This document shows positions 11,733 through 21,656 of a stretch of 64,000 bases of DNA, piece after piece (position 1 is the first letter of the stretch; each line of letters opens with the position of its first letter). Origin of the DNA: Jiella sonneratiae (lineage in GTDB: Bacteria > Pseudomonadota > Alphaproteobacteria > Rhizobiales > Rhizobiaceae); the NCBI RefSeq assembly GCF_017353515.1, contig NZ_JAFMPY010000005.1, positions 62,001 through 126,000 of the forward strand. Direction: 5' to 3'. The notes under the pieces were generated by a model. The model was not told the origin of the DNA and searched no databases. It was given only the letters and a program-made list of their open reading frames with translations. The position numbers were made by a program, and so were the translations under genes.

Positions 11733-11924
11733 GCGGACAAGGTAGCGACGACGCGAGGATCCAGCAAGGAGATCGGGCCGATAGTTCGTCGCGTGGCTCC
11801 CGGCATGACGACGACGATGCGACCGGCAGGGGACCTCCAGTTGACGCCCTCGTGGAAGCCGTGTTGAACGGCGAGCGATTTGAACGGCTGCCTCCCAGGC
11901 CCCACAGCGGCAATCATCCCGACC

Positions 11925-14543
11925 ATGACCACCGAACGCTACAATCCCCGCACCGCCGAGCCGAAATGGCAGACCGCCTGGGCCGATGCGCGGCTCTTCG
12001 AGACGAGGACCGACGCTGCGGGCGAGAAATACTACGTCCTCGAGATGTTCCCCTATCCGTCGGGGCGCATCCACATGGGCCACGTGCGGAACTACGCGCT
12101 CGGCGACGTGATCGCCCGCTACAAGCGGGCCAGGGGCTTCAACGTTCTCCACCCCATGGGCTGGGACGCCTTCGGCATGCCGGCCGAGAACGCCGCGATG
12201 CAGAACAGGGTGCATCCGGCGAAATGGACCTACGAGAACATCGACACGATGCGCAAGCAGCTCAAATCGATGGGTCTGTCGCTCGACTGGTCCAGAGAAT
12301 TCGCCACCTGCGACGTCGAATACTACCACCGCCAGCAGATGCTCTTCCTCGACATGCTGGAGAAGGGTCTCGCCTATCGCAAGAAGTCGAAGGTGAACTG
12401 GGATCCCGTCGACATGACGGTGCTCGCCAACGAGCAGGTGATCGACGGCAAGGGCTGGCGCTCGGGCGCCGAGGTGGAGAGCCGCGAACTCGTCCAGTGG
12501 TTCTTCAAGATCACCGACTTCGCCGACGATCTCGCGAGCGCCCTCGACCGGCTGCCGCAATGGCCGGAGAAGGTCCGGCTGATGCAGCGCAACTGGATCG
12601 GCCGCTCGGAAGGGCTGATGCTGCGCTGGGCGCTGGCCCCCGAGACGGCGCCCGCAAACGAGCGCGAGGTGACGGTGTTCACCACCCGGCCGGACACGCT
12701 CTACGGCGCTTCCTTCATCGCCGTCGCGCCCGACCATCCGCTGGCGCAGAAGGCGGCCGAAGGCGACGAGGCGCTGAAGGCCTTCATCGCCGAGACGCGG
12801 CATGGCGGCATCTCGGCGGAAGCGATCGAGACCGCCGAGAAGAAGGGCTATCGTACGTCGATCGAGGCGGTGCATCCGCTCGACGCGACCTGGCGGGTGC
12901 CGGTCTATGTCGCGAATTTCGTGCTGATGGAATACGGCACCGGCGCCGTCTTCGGCTGCCCGGCCCACGACCAGCGCGACCTCGACTTCGCCCGCAAATA
13001 CGGGCTTCCCGTCAAGCCGGTGGTGCTGCCGCCGCACGAGGACCCGGTGGCCTTCTCGGTCGGCGACGAGGCCTATACCGACGATGGCACGATCTACAAT
13101 TCAAAGTTTCTCGACGGCAAGACGCCGGCGGAAGCCTTCGAGGCGGTCGCCGCGAAGCTCGAAGCCACGGAGCTGTTCGGCAAGCCCCAGGCGGCGCGCA
13201 AGGTGAACTACCGCCTGCGCGACTGGGGCGTCTCGCGCCAGCGCTACTGGGGCTGCCCGATCCCGGTGCTCCATTGCGACGCCTGCGGCGTCGTGCCGGA
13301 ACGGCGCGAGAACCTGCCCGTCAGGCTGCCCGACGACATCGACTTCGAAAAGCCCGGCAACCCGCTCGACCGGCATCCGACCTGGCGCAGCGCGACCTGC
13401 CCGCAATGCGGCGGCGAGGCTTCACGTGAAACCGACACGATGGATACCTTCGTCGATTCCTCCTGGTACTTCGTGCGCTTCACCGCCCCGCGGGCCGAGG
13501 AACCGACCGATCCGCAGGCGGCGAACGCCTGGATGCCGGTCGACCAGTATATCGGCGGCATCGAGCACGCGATCCTGCATCTGCTCTATTCCCGCTTCTT
13601 CGTCAGGGCGATGCGCGAATGCGGGCATCTCGACCTCGACGAGCCGTTCAAGGGCCTGTTCACGCAGGGCATGGTCGTCCACGAGACCTATCGCGACGGC
13701 CGCGAATGGGTGGCGCCTGCCGACGTCCGGATCGTCGAGGCCGACGGCCGGCGCGTCGCCACCCGCATCTCCACCGATGCGCCGCTTCAGATCGGCGGCA
13801 TCGAAAAGATGTCGAAGTCGAAGAAGAACGTCGTCGATCCCGACGACATCATCGCCTCCTACGGCGCCGACACCGCCCGCTGGTTCGTCCTGTCGGACTC
13901 CCCGCCCGACCGCGACGTGATCTGGTCGGAGGCCGGCGTCGAGGGCGCCCACCGGTTCGTGCAGCGGCTGTGGCGGCTGTTCACCGAGACGGCGCCGAAG
14001 CTCGGCCCGGCCGCGGACGGCGCCGCCGAAGCGACCGGAGGCCCGGCGCTCGACATCCGCAAGGCGGTGCACCGCACCGTCGCCGGCGTCTCCGACGACA
14101 TCGAGCGGCTCGCCTTCAACAAGGCGATCGCCCGGGTGCACGAGCTGGTCAACCAGCTCGCGGCAGCCTTCGGCAGGCTCGATCCGGCCGATGCCGGGGC
14201 GCGCGCCGCGGCCCGCGAGGCGCTGTCGATGCTCGCCCGCATCGTCGCGCCGATGATGCCGCATCTTGCCGAGAGCCTCTGGGAGGTGATCGGCGAGGCC
14301 GGGCTCGCCGCCGCGGCGCCCTGGCCGGCCGTCGATGCGAGCCTCCTCGCCGACGATCAGGTCACACTGCCCGTCCAGATCAACGGCAAGAAGCGCGGCG
14401 ACTTGACCGTCCCGGTCGACGCCGGCAAAGCTGAGATCGAGAGGGCGGTGCTGGCGCTCGACTTCGTGAGCGCGGCGCTTGCCGGCCAGGCGCCGAAACG
14501 CCTGGTGGTGGTGCCGGGGAGAATCGTCAATGTCGTTGTCTGA
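11925..14543 (+). CDS. leuS: leucyl-tRNA synthetase
   Basis: An 872-aa class Ia aminoacyl-tRNA synthetase that charges tRNA-Leu. The HIGH-type signature HMGH (residues 50-53) follows MFPYPSGRI, and the KMSKS loop ([10 protein letters not shown]) is present. The editing CP1 insertion ([12 protein letters not shown]) and zinc-knuckle-like [11 protein letters not shown] and CPQCGG pairs are also seen. The frame is open from 11880, but the family N-terminus [15 protein letters not shown] starts at 11925. A near-parS site (13418-13433) lies within it. The stop overlaps the start of lptE by 14 nt. Confidence 0.97.
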   Translation: MTTERYNPRTAEPKWQTAWADARLFETRTDAAGEKYYVLEMFPYPSGRIHMGHVRNYALGDVIARYKRARGFNVLHPMGWDAFGMPAENAAMQNRVHPAKWTYENIDTMRKQLKSMGLSLDWSREFATCDVEYYHRQQMLFLDMLEKGLAYRKKSKVNWDPVDMTVLANEQVIDGKGWRSGAEVESRELVQWFFKITDFADDLASALDRLPQWPEKVRLMQRNWIGRSEGLMLRWALAPETAPANEREVTVFTTRPDTLYGASFIAVAPDHPLAQKAAEGDEALKAFIAETRHGGISAEAIETAEKKGYRTSIEAVHPLDATWRVPVYVANFVLMEYGTGAVFGCPAHDQRDLDFARKYGLPVKPVVLPPHEDPVAFSVGDEAYTDDGTIYNSKFLDGKTPAEAFEAVAAKLEATELFGKPQAARKVNYRLRDWGVSRQRYWGCPIPVLHCDACGVVPERRENLPVRLPDDIDFEKPGNPLDRHPTWRSATCPQCGGEASRETDTMDTFVDSSWYFVRFTAPRAEEPTDPQAANAWMPVDQYIGGIEHAILHLLYSRFFVRAMRECGHLDLDEPFKGLFTQGMVVHETYRDGREWVAPADVRIVEADGRRVATRISTDAPLQIGGIEKMSKSKKNVVDPDDIIASYGADTARWFVLSDSPPDRDVIWSEAGVEGAHRFVQRLWRLFTETAPKLGPAADGAAEATGGPALDIRKAVHRTVAGVSDDIERLAFNKAIARVHELVNQLAAAFGRLDPADAGARAAAREALSMLARIVAPMMPHLAESLWEVIGEAGLAAAAPWPAVDASLLADDQVTLPVQINGKKRGDLTVPVDAGKAEIERAVLALDFVSAALAGQAPKRLVVVPGRIVNVVV
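13418..13433. promoter_or_regulatory. parS-like ParB-binding site inside leuS
   Basis: GGCTTCACGTGAAACC matches the parS consensus at 13 of 16 positions with an intact TTCACGTGAA core. It is read in leuS as EASRETD. Confidence 0.55.
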
Positions 14544-15111
14544 CCGCGCCGGGCGCGCGCCGCGCGCAAGGCTGGGCGCCCCGGTGCCGCGCCGTGGCCA
14601 CCTCGCTGCGGCGATCCTCGTGTCGATCCTCGCCGGCTGCACCGCCGGCCCGCTCTACGGCACCAACGGCGTCGGCGGAACCGACATCGGCGGCGAGGCG
14701 GCCCGGCTGCCTTATGCCGGCCGCATCCTCATCACCGAGGCCGACACCCGCACCGACCAGCTGGTGCGCAACGAGCTGTCGTTCCGGCTGAACCGCGGCC
14801 GGCCCGTCGCCGCGCCGCTCTACGAGCTGCAGCTTTCGGTCTCGGGAAAGGCGCGCGGCACCATCGTCGGCAGCGAGGGCGTGTCGCGCTCGGTGATCTA
14901 CGTCGAGACCGCGACCTACAAGCTCGTCCGGCTCGGCGACCATGCCGTCGTCACCTCCGGCGAACGCTCGGCGACTGTTCCCTACGACCAGACGATCCAG
15001 CTCTACCAGAGCCAGCGCTCGCTGAAGAACGCCCGCGAGGAGGCGAGCCGCCAGCTCGCCGGCCAGGTCGAGCTGGCGGTGGCGAGCGCCCTGTCGCGCA
15101 GCGGCGGCTGA
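14530..15111 (+). CDS. lptE: LPS assembly lipoprotein LptE
   Basis: A 193-aa outer-membrane lipoprotein that partners the LptD barrel in delivering lipopolysaccharide to the cell surface. The signal peptide has a basic start (residues 6-24), a hydrophobic core (AAAILVSI) and the lipobox LAGC with Cys37 as the lipidation site. The mature part shows the DUF/LptE pattern [11 protein letters not shown] and a long C-terminal helix ([20 protein letters not shown]). It overlaps leuS by 14 nt, an arrangement conserved in rhizobia. holA, which usually follows, is not present here. The identification rests largely on position plus lipobox and length. Confidence 0.85.
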   Translation: MSLSDRAGRAPRARLGAPVPRRGHLAAAILVSILAGCTAGPLYGTNGVGGTDIGGEAARLPYAGRILITEADTRTDQLVRNELSFRLNRGRPVAAPLYELQLSVSGKARGTIVGSEGVSRSVIYVETATYKLVRLGDHAVVTSGERSATVPYDQTIQLYQSQRSLKNAREEASRQLAGQVELAVASALSRSGG

Positions 15112-15301
15112 CGCCGACGCCGCGCCGTCGCGGCGGCCGCCCCGGGCGGCGCCCGCCGGCGTCCGCATGTCATCGCAGCGTCGAAGGGCGACGCAGCGCC
15201 CGCCCGCTGCGCCGAACGCACCCAGGCATTCGACGCGGCGCCCAGAGGTCTCGCAGAAACCCGGATCCGGCACCGGGCCTCGTGTCCGATGCCTCTCGCC
15301 G

Positions 15302-15700
15302 TCAGTCGGCCGCGTAGTCCTCGTCCGAGACCTGTTCCAGCCAGTCCACCGGGCTGCCGTCCTGGCGCTCCTGGACGGCGATGTGGGTCATTCCGGTCGT
15401 TGCCGTCGCCCCGTGCCAGTGCCGTTCGCCGGGTCCGAACCAGACGACGTCGCCGGGGCGGATAATCTCCTTGGCGCCCCCCTCGCGGCGCACCCAGCCG
15501 CAGCCCTCGGTGACGATCAGCGTCTGGCCGAGCGGATGGGTGTGCCACGCCGTGCGGGCGCCGGGCTCGAAGGTGACGCGGGCCATCGCCACACGGGCGG
15601 GCTCCGGCGCGCTGTAGAGCGGGTCGAGGCGGACCCGGCCGGTGAAATAGTCCGCCGGGCCCTCGCCCGAGGGCGTCTCGCCGATGCGTTTGATTTCCAT
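15302..15700 (-). CDS. cupin-domain protein
   Basis: A 132-aa single-domain cupin. The metal-binding motif 1 is [20 protein letters not shown] (His53, His55 and a downstream glutamate) and motif 2 is [20 protein letters not shown]. Proteins of this COG1917 type bind a divalent metal and may act as small dioxygenases, isomerases or decarboxylases; no substrate is evident. The start ATG at 15700 is preceded by GGAG within GAAGGAGCATCGACC. It is convergent with lptE and alone on its strand. Confidence 0.85.
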   Translation of the reverse strand: MEIKRIGETPSGEGPADYFTGRVRLDPLYSAPEPARVAMARVTFEPGARTAWHTHPLGQTLIVTEGCGWVRREGGAKEIIRPGDVVWFGPGERHWHGATATTGMTHIAVQERQDGSPVDWLEQVSDEDYAAD

Positions 15701-15962
15701 GGTCGATGCTCCTTCGCTCCGCCGCCCGGTCCCTCGAGGGACGCGTGAGGGACGCGTGGGGGACGCCGTCGCGGCTCGAGTGTCTGCGCATCGCGCTTTC
15801 CCGAAAATCGATCGCGATCTTCGGGCCGATGCTTTCGGAAAGTCCGGCGACGATGGTGGTGCGCAGGCTTCGGCCGGCAAGGCGCTCGTTGCGCAGCCGG
15901 CGAGCGGCCGCGGCGGGGGAGAGCATCGCCTGAAGGCAGGCGCAGAGCAGGGCGATTGGCCT
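15701..15962. other. non-coding stretch with a short tandem repeat
   Basis: No convincing gene. Near 15734-15765 the unit GGGACGCGT(G) is repeated in tandem two to three times. At about 15800-15826 CCCGAA and TTCGGG flank an ATCGATCGCGATC core and form an imperfect inverted repeat. Neither is followed by a T-run. Confidence 0.4.
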
Positions 15963-16086
15963 GATCTCCCCCCTTGTGGGGGAGATGCCGGCAGGCAGAG
16001 GGGGGTATCATGGCGCCGGACCTTTGAACGATGGCGCCGCACCCCCCTCTGGGTTGCCACCCATCTCCCCCGCAAGTGGGGAGATC
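15963..16086. repeat. long inverted repeat (rhizobial intergenic palindromic element type)
   Basis: Two arms of about 45 bp in opposite orientation (15963-16006 and 16041-16086) are separated by 34 bp. Each reads GATCTCCCC..CTTG.GGGGGAGAT, then a variable middle, then CAGAGGGGGGT. The arms differ at several positions, so they have diverged. This CTCCCCC..GGGGGAGAT plus CAGAGGGGGGT arrangement resembles intergenic repeats scattered through many rhizobial genomes. It lies 150 bp upstream of the dehydratase gene. The folded RNA would be very stable. Confidence 0.75.
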
Positions 16087-16235
16087 GAAGCGTTGCCGAC
16101 GGCGCTTGCAGTCGAGCGATCGCCCTGCCGTGCGCCCGGCGCGCATTGACCCGGAAGGTCCGCGCGCCTTACCTCGGCGGGACGGATCGACTCGCGCCGG
16201 GCGCGGCCGCTCCGGTCGGCCGGGAGGACCGCGAC

Positions 16236-17978
16236 ATGACCGAGACCAGACGACGCCCGCTCGCCGAGCTGCGCTCGCAGCGCTGGTACGCCTCGAACGA
16301 CATCCGTGGCTTCGCCCATCGCCAGCGCTCGCAGCAGATGGGCCTGAGGCGCGAGGAGTTCCTCGGAAAGCCGGTGATCGCCATCCTCAATACCTGGTCG
16401 GAGATGAGCCCCTGCCACGCGCATCTGCGCGACCGCGCCGAGGCGGTGAAGCGCGGCGTCTGGCAGGGCGGCGGCTATCCGGTCGAGCTTCCGGTGCTCT
16501 CGGTCGGCGAGGTCATGGTGAAGCCGACGACGATGCTCTACCGCAACTTCCTCGCCATGGAGGCGGAGGAGGTGCTGCGCTCGCACCCGATCGACGGCGC
16601 GGTGTTGCTCGGCGGCTGCGACAAGTCCACCCCCGCCCTTCTGATGGGCGCGATTTCGATGGACATCCCGGCGATCTTCTGCCCGGCCGGGCCGATGTCG
16701 ACGGGCAGGTGGCGGGGGGTGACCACGGGCGCCGGCACCCACACCAAGAAATACTGGGACGAACTGCGCGCCGGGCGCATCAGCGATGCCGACTGGGTGG
16801 ATCTCGAAAGCCGCATGACCCGCTCGATCGGCACCTGCAACACCATGGGCACCGCCTCGACCATGACGTCGATCGCCGACGCCATGGGAATGTCGCTCAC
16901 CGGCGCCTCGTCGATTCCCGCCGCGGACTCCGCCCATCCGCGCATGGCGTCCGCCTGCGGCACGCGCATCGTCGAGATGGTCTGGGAAGACCTCAAGCCC
17001 TCCGACCTCTTGACGCGCCAGAGCTTCGACAACGGGCTCGCCGTCTACATGGCGCTCGGCGGCTCGACCAATGCGGCGATCCACCTGATCGCCATGGCCG
17101 GGCGGGCGGGCATTCCCCTGACCCTTTCCGACATGGCGGCCGCAGCGGCGAAGATCCCGGTGCTCGCCGACCTCTTTCCCTCCGGTGGGCACCTGATGGA
17201 GGATTTCTGGTTCGCCGGCGGCCTGCCGGCGCTGATGCGCAAGCTGACGCCGCACCTCGCGCTCGATGCCCGCACCGTCGAGGGCCGCACGCTGGGCGAG
17301 GCGATCGCCGGCGCCGACTGCTATGCCGACGACGTCATCCGCGACCTCGACGACCCGGTGGTGCCGCTGGAGCGCGGCCGCACGCTGCAGCTCCTGACCG
17401 GCAATCTCGCCCCCGACGGGGCGGTGATGAAGTCCTCGGCCGCCAGCGACCGTCTCCTGAAGCACCGCGGCCGTGCCGTCGTCTTCGACGAACCCGAGGC
17501 GATGCGGCGGGGGATCGACGATCCGGCGCTCGGCATCGACGCCGACACCGTGCTCGTCCTGCGCAATGGCGGGCCGGTCGGCGCGCCGGGCATGCCGGAA
17601 TGGGGCAACCTGCCGATCCCCAAGGCGCTACTGAAGCAGGGCGTCACCGACATGGTGCGGATTTCCGACGCCCGGATGAGCGGCACCCATTACGGCACCT
17701 GCATCCTCCACGTCGCGCCGGAGGCGGCGGTCGGCGGCCCGCTGGCGCTGCTTCGGACCGGCGACGTCGTCAGCCTCGACGTTGCGGCCGGCCGGCTCGA
17801 CATGGAGGTGGACGCCGCCGAGATCGCCCGCCGGCGCGCCGCCTGGCGGCCGCCGCCGCAGCGCTACGAGCGCTCCTTCGCGGCCCTATACCAGCGCCAC
17901 GTCTCGCAGGCCGACCGCGGCTGCGACTTCGACTTCCTCGAAGGCACGAGCGCCGTGCCCGAGCCCGAGATCTTCTGA
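16236..17978 (+). CDS. IlvD/Edd family sugar-acid dehydratase (L-arabinonate-type)
   Basis: A 580-aa iron-sulfur dehydratase. Cysteines for the cluster are seen in SPCHAHLRD, GGCDKSTPA and GTCNTMGTASTM, and the C-terminal active-site region is SDARMSGTHYGTCILHVAPE. Start chosen at 16236, preceded by GGGAGG (16222-16227). The sugar-acid branch of the family (about 570-600 aa, N-terminus with LRSQRWYASNDIRGFAHR) is indicated rather than dihydroxy-acid dehydratase IlvD, and the neighbours agree: an HpcH aldolase 12 bp downstream and a mutarotase after that. It would turn an aldonate into a 2-keto-3-deoxy-aldonate. Which sugar (arabinonate, fuconate, xylonate) is unresolved. Confidence 0.9.
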   Translation: MTETRRRPLAELRSQRWYASNDIRGFAHRQRSQQMGLRREEFLGKPVIAILNTWSEMSPCHAHLRDRAEAVKRGVWQGGGYPVELPVLSVGEVMVKPTTMLYRNFLAMEAEEVLRSHPIDGAVLLGGCDKSTPALLMGAISMDIPAIFCPAGPMSTGRWRGVTTGAGTHTKKYWDELRAGRISDADWVDLESRMTRSIGTCNTMGTASTMTSIADAMGMSLTGASSIPAADSAHPRMASACGTRIVEMVWEDLKPSDLLTRQSFDNGLAVYMALGGSTNAAIHLIAMAGRAGIPLTLSDMAAAAAKIPVLADLFPSGGHLMEDFWFAGGLPALMRKLTPHLALDARTVEGRTLGEAIAGADCYADDVIRDLDDPVVPLERGRTLQLLTGNLAPDGAVMKSSAASDRLLKHRGRAVVFDEPEAMRRGIDDPALGIDADTVLVLRNGGPVGAPGMPEWGNLPIPKALLKQGVTDMVRISDARMSGTHYGTCILHVAPEAAVGGPLALLRTGDVVSLDVAAGRLDMEVDAAEIARRRAAWRPPPQRYERSFAALYQRHVSQADRGCDFDFLEGTSAVPEPEIF

Positions 17979-17990
17979 AGGACGGCAGAG

Positions 17991-18818
17991 ATGAGCGACA
18001 ACCCCTTCAAGCGCTGGTTCGCCGCCGGCAACACACGGCCGACGCCGCTCGGCACCTGGCTGATGGCGGCGGCGCCCGCCACCGCCGAGGCCCTCGGCCA
18101 TGCCGGCTTCGATTTCCTGGTGGTCGACGCCGAGCACGTGCCGATCGACACCGCCGATCTCGCTCATATCCTGAGGGCCGTCGCCGCGACGCCGGCCGCC
18201 CCGCTGGTGCGCCTCGCCTGGAACGACCAGGTTCTGGTCAAGAAGGCGCTCGACGCCGGGGCCGAGACGATCATGATCCCCTTCGTCGAGACCGCCGAGG
18301 AAGCGCGGCGCGCCGTTGCCTTCGCGAAATATCCGCCCATGGGCGTCAGGGGCGTCGCCGCCGTCCACCGCGCCTCGCGCTTCGGCGCCGACGCGGCCTA
18401 TCTGAAGACCGCCAACGACCGCACCTGCGTGATCCTGCAGCTCGAGACGCCCGGCGCGATCGAACGTCTCGCCGAGATCGCGGCGGTTCCGGGGGTCGAC
18501 GCGCTGTTCGTCGGGCCGGGCGACCTCGCCGCCGCGATGGGCCATATCGGCGACATCGGCCATCAGGACGTGCAGGCGGCGATCGAAGCTGCGGCGCGCA
18601 TGGCGAAGGACGCCGGCAAGCCGGTCGGCATCGTCGGCGGCAATCCGGAGATGGTCGGCCGGTTCCGCGCCTATGGCTACGACTTCTGCGCCGTCGCCTC
18701 CGACGTCGCGATGATGACCGGCCGGGCGCGCGACTGGCTGGCGACCCTGCGCCAGGACGGCGCCGCGACGGTCGGCGCCGGCCCCGGCGATGCGGCGACC
18801 GAGGGGCCGGGCTACTGA
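17991..18818 (+). CDS. HpcH/HpaI family aldolase
   Basis: A 275-aa class II (metal-dependent) aldolase, expected to split a 2-keto-3-deoxy sugar acid into pyruvate or a related keto acid and an aldehyde. Family motifs are VVDAEHVPIDTADLAHILRA, the metal-ligand glutamate in ILQLETPGA, the aspartate in LFVGPGDLAAAMG, and the helical MIPFVETAEEA. It follows the dehydratase by 12 bp and precedes the mutarotase by 2 bp, so it is in one operon. The C-terminal 20 residues are glycine-rich and not conserved in the family. Confidence 0.9.
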   Translation: MSDNPFKRWFAAGNTRPTPLGTWLMAAAPATAEALGHAGFDFLVVDAEHVPIDTADLAHILRAVAATPAAPLVRLAWNDQVLVKKALDAGAETIMIPFVETAEEARRAVAFAKYPPMGVRGVAAVHRASRFGADAAYLKTANDRTCVILQLETPGAIERLAEIAAVPGVDALFVGPGDLAAAMGHIGDIGHQDVQAAIEAAARMAKDAGKPVGIVGGNPEMVGRFRAYGYDFCAVASDVAMMTGRARDWLATLRQDGAATVGAGPGDAATEGPGY

Positions 18819-18820
18819 CG

Positions 18821-19780
18821 ATGGCGGCGGCGAGCAATCCGTCCGTTCTCGTGGAGCTTGCCGCCGGCGATCTGGCCGTCCGCATCGCGCCGGCGGTCGG
18901 CGGCGCCATCGCCGGCTTTTCCCGGGCCGGCGTGCCGCTCCTGCGGGAGACGCCGGCCGCGGCGCTCGCCGACCGGCGGGCGGGGCTCTGCGGCTCCTAT
19001 GCGATGATCCCCTATTCCAACCGCATCGCCGATGCGTCCTTCCGCTTCGGCGGCGAGGCCTTCCGCCTGGCGCGCAATTTCGGCGACAGCCCGCACAGCC
19101 TCCACGGCAACGGCTGGCAGCGCGCCTGGGAGGTCGCCGCCGCAAGAGCCGATTTCGTGACGCTGACGCTCGACCACGATCCCGCCGAGAGCCCGGCCCG
19201 GGCCGCGGAATGGCCGTTTGCCTATCGCGGCGAACAGCATTTTTCCCTCGGCCTGGCGACGCTCTCCGTGACCCTCGTCGTCGAGAACCGCGACGGGCGG
19301 CCGATGCCCGCGGGCTTCGGCCTCCACCCCTATTTCGACCGGGCGGGAGCGCATCTCAGCTTTGCCGCCGAGAGGGTCTGGCAGAGCGACGCGCGACTGC
19401 TGCCGACCGGACGCAGCGCCGTTCCTGTCGGCTGGGACTGTCGCGCACTGCGCCCCGTGGACGACGTTTCGGCGGTCGACCACTGCTTCGAAGGCTGGGG
19501 CGGGACGGCCGAGATCGTCTATCCGGAGCGTAACATACTGATCAGTATTTCCGCCGATCCGGTGTTTTCGAAGCTCGTCGTGTTCCGGGCCGACGAGCGG
19601 AGCTTCTTTGCCGTCGAGCCGGTGAGCCATATGGTCGACGCGGTGAACCGCGGCGACACCGCGGACAACGGCCTGAAGACCCTGGCGCCGGGAGAGCGGC
19701 TTTGCGGGACGATCCGCTTCACCGTCGCGGATGCGCCGGAAGGCCCCGCCATGGCAGGGAGCACAGGCGGCAACCGCTGA
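18821..19780 (+). CDS. aldose 1-epimerase family (mutarotase-like) protein
   Basis: A 319-aa galactose mutarotase-like protein that would interconvert alpha and beta anomers of an aldose before oxidation. Visible family features: GSYAMIPYSNRIADASFRFGG (the N-R pair that binds the sugar), SPHSLHGNGWQRAW (His), and FGLHPYFDR (second His). The catalytic glutamate is expected near the C-terminal AVEPVSHMVDAVN segment. Start ATG at 18821 comes 2 bp after the aldolase stop. It is the last gene of the plus-strand sugar operon and faces the aldo/keto reductase 3' end 59 bp away. Confidence 0.88.
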   Translation: MAAASNPSVLVELAAGDLAVRIAPAVGGAIAGFSRAGVPLLRETPAAALADRRAGLCGSYAMIPYSNRIADASFRFGGEAFRLARNFGDSPHSLHGNGWQRAWEVAAARADFVTLTLDHDPAESPARAAEWPFAYRGEQHFSLGLATLSVTLVVENRDGRPMPAGFGLHPYFDRAGAHLSFAAERVWQSDARLLPTGRSAVPVGWDCRALRPVDDVSAVDHCFEGWGGTAEIVYPERNILISISADPVFSKLVVFRADERSFFAVEPVSHMVDAVNRGDTADNGLKTLAPGERLCGTIRFTVADAPEGPAMAGSTGGNR

Positions 19781-19838
19781 GCGTCGCGGCAAAAAATCCT
19801 CCGTCCGGCAAGTTCCGTGCGCCAGTTGCGGCGCCGTC

Positions 19839-20801
19839 TCAGCCGGGCCGGTACTGGCGGTTCGCCTCCGGGTCGTCGGTCGCAAAGGGCAGATCGGCCA
19901 GCGCCTGCCACAGGGCGTCGGGAAGCGTGGCGCCCGCCCATTCCAGGGTCTCTGCGACCCGCTCGGGCCTGGAGACGCCGACGATGGTCGAGGCGACGCG
20001 CGGATCGCGCATCGAGAACTGCAGCGCCGCCGCGCCCGGCGCGACGCCGAGCCGCGACGCGGCCTGTTCGACCCGGCGCACCGGCTCGAGTTCCGCCTCG
20101 CCGGCTTCCTGATAGGTGACCTTGCGCGTCACCGCGCTGCCCTTGGCGAGGACGCCGCCGGCATAGGGTGCGGCGTTGAGGATCGCGATGCCCTTCTCAT
20201 GCGCGTAGTCGAACATCGGCGCGGCCGAGCGGTTGAGAAGGGTGAAGCGGTTGTGGGAGATCAGCGCGTCGAAGGGCCGCTCGCGCAGCAGCGGAAACAT
20301 CAGGTCGAGCCGGCCCATGGCGAGGCCGACGGCCTGGACCAGCCCCTCCTCCTTCAGCCGGAACAACGCGTCGAAGGCGCCGCCCTCGCGGGTGATTTCG
20401 GAAAGGTCGGACGCATATTCTGGATCGTGGAGATGCAGCATCGGGATGCGGTCGAGGCCGAGCGCCGTCAGGCTCTCCTCGAAGGAGCGGCGGACCCGGT
20501 CCGCGTCGAAGCGCCCCGTCTCGAAGTCGCGGTCGAGCTTGGTCGACAGGACGAAGCCCTCCGGCAGGCCGCCGCGCTCGCGGATGACGCGGCCGATCCG
20601 TTCCTCGCTGCGCCCGAAACCGTAGATCCGGGACGTGTCGAGGAAGTTCGCCGGACCGTCGAGGATCGCGTTGACGGTGGCGAGCGCCCGCTCCTCGTCG
20701 ACCGCGTAGCCGTAGGTTTCCGGCATGTCGCCGAGGGCCGAGGTGCCGAAGCAGATCTCGGTGACCGAAAGTCCCGTGGCGCCGATCGATGTGCGTTTCA
20801 T
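19839..20801 (-). CDS. aldo/keto reductase, D-threo-aldose (L-fucose) 1-dehydrogenase type
   Basis: A 320-aa TIM-barrel NAD(P)-dependent oxidoreductase. The catalytic tetrad is recognisable: Asp in NFLDTSRIYGFGRSEERIG together with its Tyr, Lys in VLSTKLDRD, and His in MLHLHDPEY. The N-terminus MKRTSIGATGLSVTEICFGT is typical of the family. The overall pattern, including GVLAKGSAVTRKVTYQEA and the STIVGVSRPERV cofactor site, is closest to aldose 1-dehydrogenases that oxidise L-fucose or other aldoses to lactones. The adjacent lactonase gene, 15 bp upstream on the same strand, supports this. Confidence 0.88.
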   Translation of the reverse strand: MKRTSIGATGLSVTEICFGTSALGDMPETYGYAVDEERALATVNAILDGPANFLDTSRIYGFGRSEERIGRVIRERGGLPEGFVLSTKLDRDFETGRFDADRVRRSFEESLTALGLDRIPMLHLHDPEYASDLSEITREGGAFDALFRLKEEGLVQAVGLAMGRLDLMFPLLRERPFDALISHNRFTLLNRSAAPMFDYAHEKGIAILNAAPYAGGVLAKGSAVTRKVTYQEAGEAELEPVRRVEQAASRLGVAPGAAALQFSMRDPRVASTIVGVSRPERVAETLEWAGATLPDALWQALADLPFATDDPEANRQYRPG

Positions 20802-20816
20802 GCCCGTCGAACCTCC

Positions 20817-21656
20817 TCAGGTCAGGCGATAGAACTGGCGCGCCGTGCCACCGAAGACCAGGGCCCTGTCCGCCTCTGAAAGGTGGGCGGCGAGCGAGAC
20901 GGCCGTCCGGTGCCAGTCGGCGTAGTCGCAGCGCAGGCGGCATACCGGCCAGTCCGAGCCCCACATCACCCGCTCGGGCCCGAACACCTCCAGCACATGC
21001 GCCGAATAATAGGCGAGGTCTTCCCGCCGGAAATCGGATCTCGCCTCGGTGACCAGGCCGGAGAGCTTGCAGAAGGCGCCGGTTCCGCTCGCCAGACGCG
21101 CGATGCCGCGCGCCCATTCGTCGAAGGATTCCGGGCTCTCGTCGGCGATCGTCGGCTTCAGGCAGTGATCGATGACGACCCGCATCGAAGGATAGCGCTC
21201 GAAAAGCGCCGAGAAGTTCTCGGCATGGCGGGGAAAGCCGAGCGCGTCGAAGGAAAGGTCGAGGTCGCAGATGGCGCGGAACGCCCAGTCGAGCTCGGGG
21301 CGCAGCATCCAGCCGTCGTCGGGAAGGTCCTGGATCATCGGCCGCACGCCGAGGAATTTCGGATGCGCCGCGAAGCGCCGCAGCGTCTCGATCTCCTCCG
21401 GCCGTTCGAAGTCGATCCAGCCGACGACGCCGGCGACGCGCTCGCTCGCATCCGCGATGCCGAGGAGATACTCGGTCTCCCGGCTCGTCGGCGCGGCCTG
21501 CACGAGAACCGTGCGCGAGACCCCCGCGGCATCGAGCGCCGGGGCGAGGTCGGCGGGAAGATAGGGCCGCGACAGCACCGGGTCGCCCGGCGGCATCCAG
21601 CCGTAGTCGCCGCGTGCCGGATGCCAGAAATGCTGATGGGCGTCGATCGTTTCCAA
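20817..21656 (-). CDS. amidohydrolase 2 family sugar lactonase (L-fuconolactonase / L-rhamnonolactonase type)
   Basis: A 279-aa TIM-barrel hydrolase of COG3618. It begins METIDAHQHFWHPARGDYGW with the paired metal-binding HxH. Further sites are VIDHCLKP (His), FCKLSGLVTEAR, and the C-terminal VMWGSDWPVCRL with the catalytic aspartate. It would hydrolyse the lactone made by the neighbouring aldose dehydrogenase. It lies between the HpcH/HpaI aldolase upstream and the reductase downstream, all on the minus strand. Confidence 0.9.
   Translation of the reverse strand: METIDAHQHFWHPARGDYGWMPPGDPVLSRPYLPADLAPALDAAGVSRTVLVQAAPTSRETEYLLGIADASERVAGVVGWIDFERPEEIETLRRFAAHPKFLGVRPMIQDLPDDGWMLRPELDWAFRAICDLDLSFDALGFPRHAENFSALFERYPSMRVVIDHCLKPTIADESPESFDEWARGIARLASGTGAFCKLSGLVTEARSDFRREDLAYYSAHVLEVFGPERVMWGSDWPVCRLRCDYADWHRTAVSLAAHLSEADRALVFGGTARQFYRLT

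Noticed and set aside
15706-15933. 75-codon open frame between the cupin and the inverted repeat
   Set aside because: No ribosome site, arginine-rich translation and no resemblance to a protein; treated as non-coding.
16031-18820. Upstream part of a 1249-codon frame that ends in the mutarotase gene
   Set aside because: Only the last 319 codons match a protein family; the rest is an out-of-frame reading of the dehydratase and aldolase genes.
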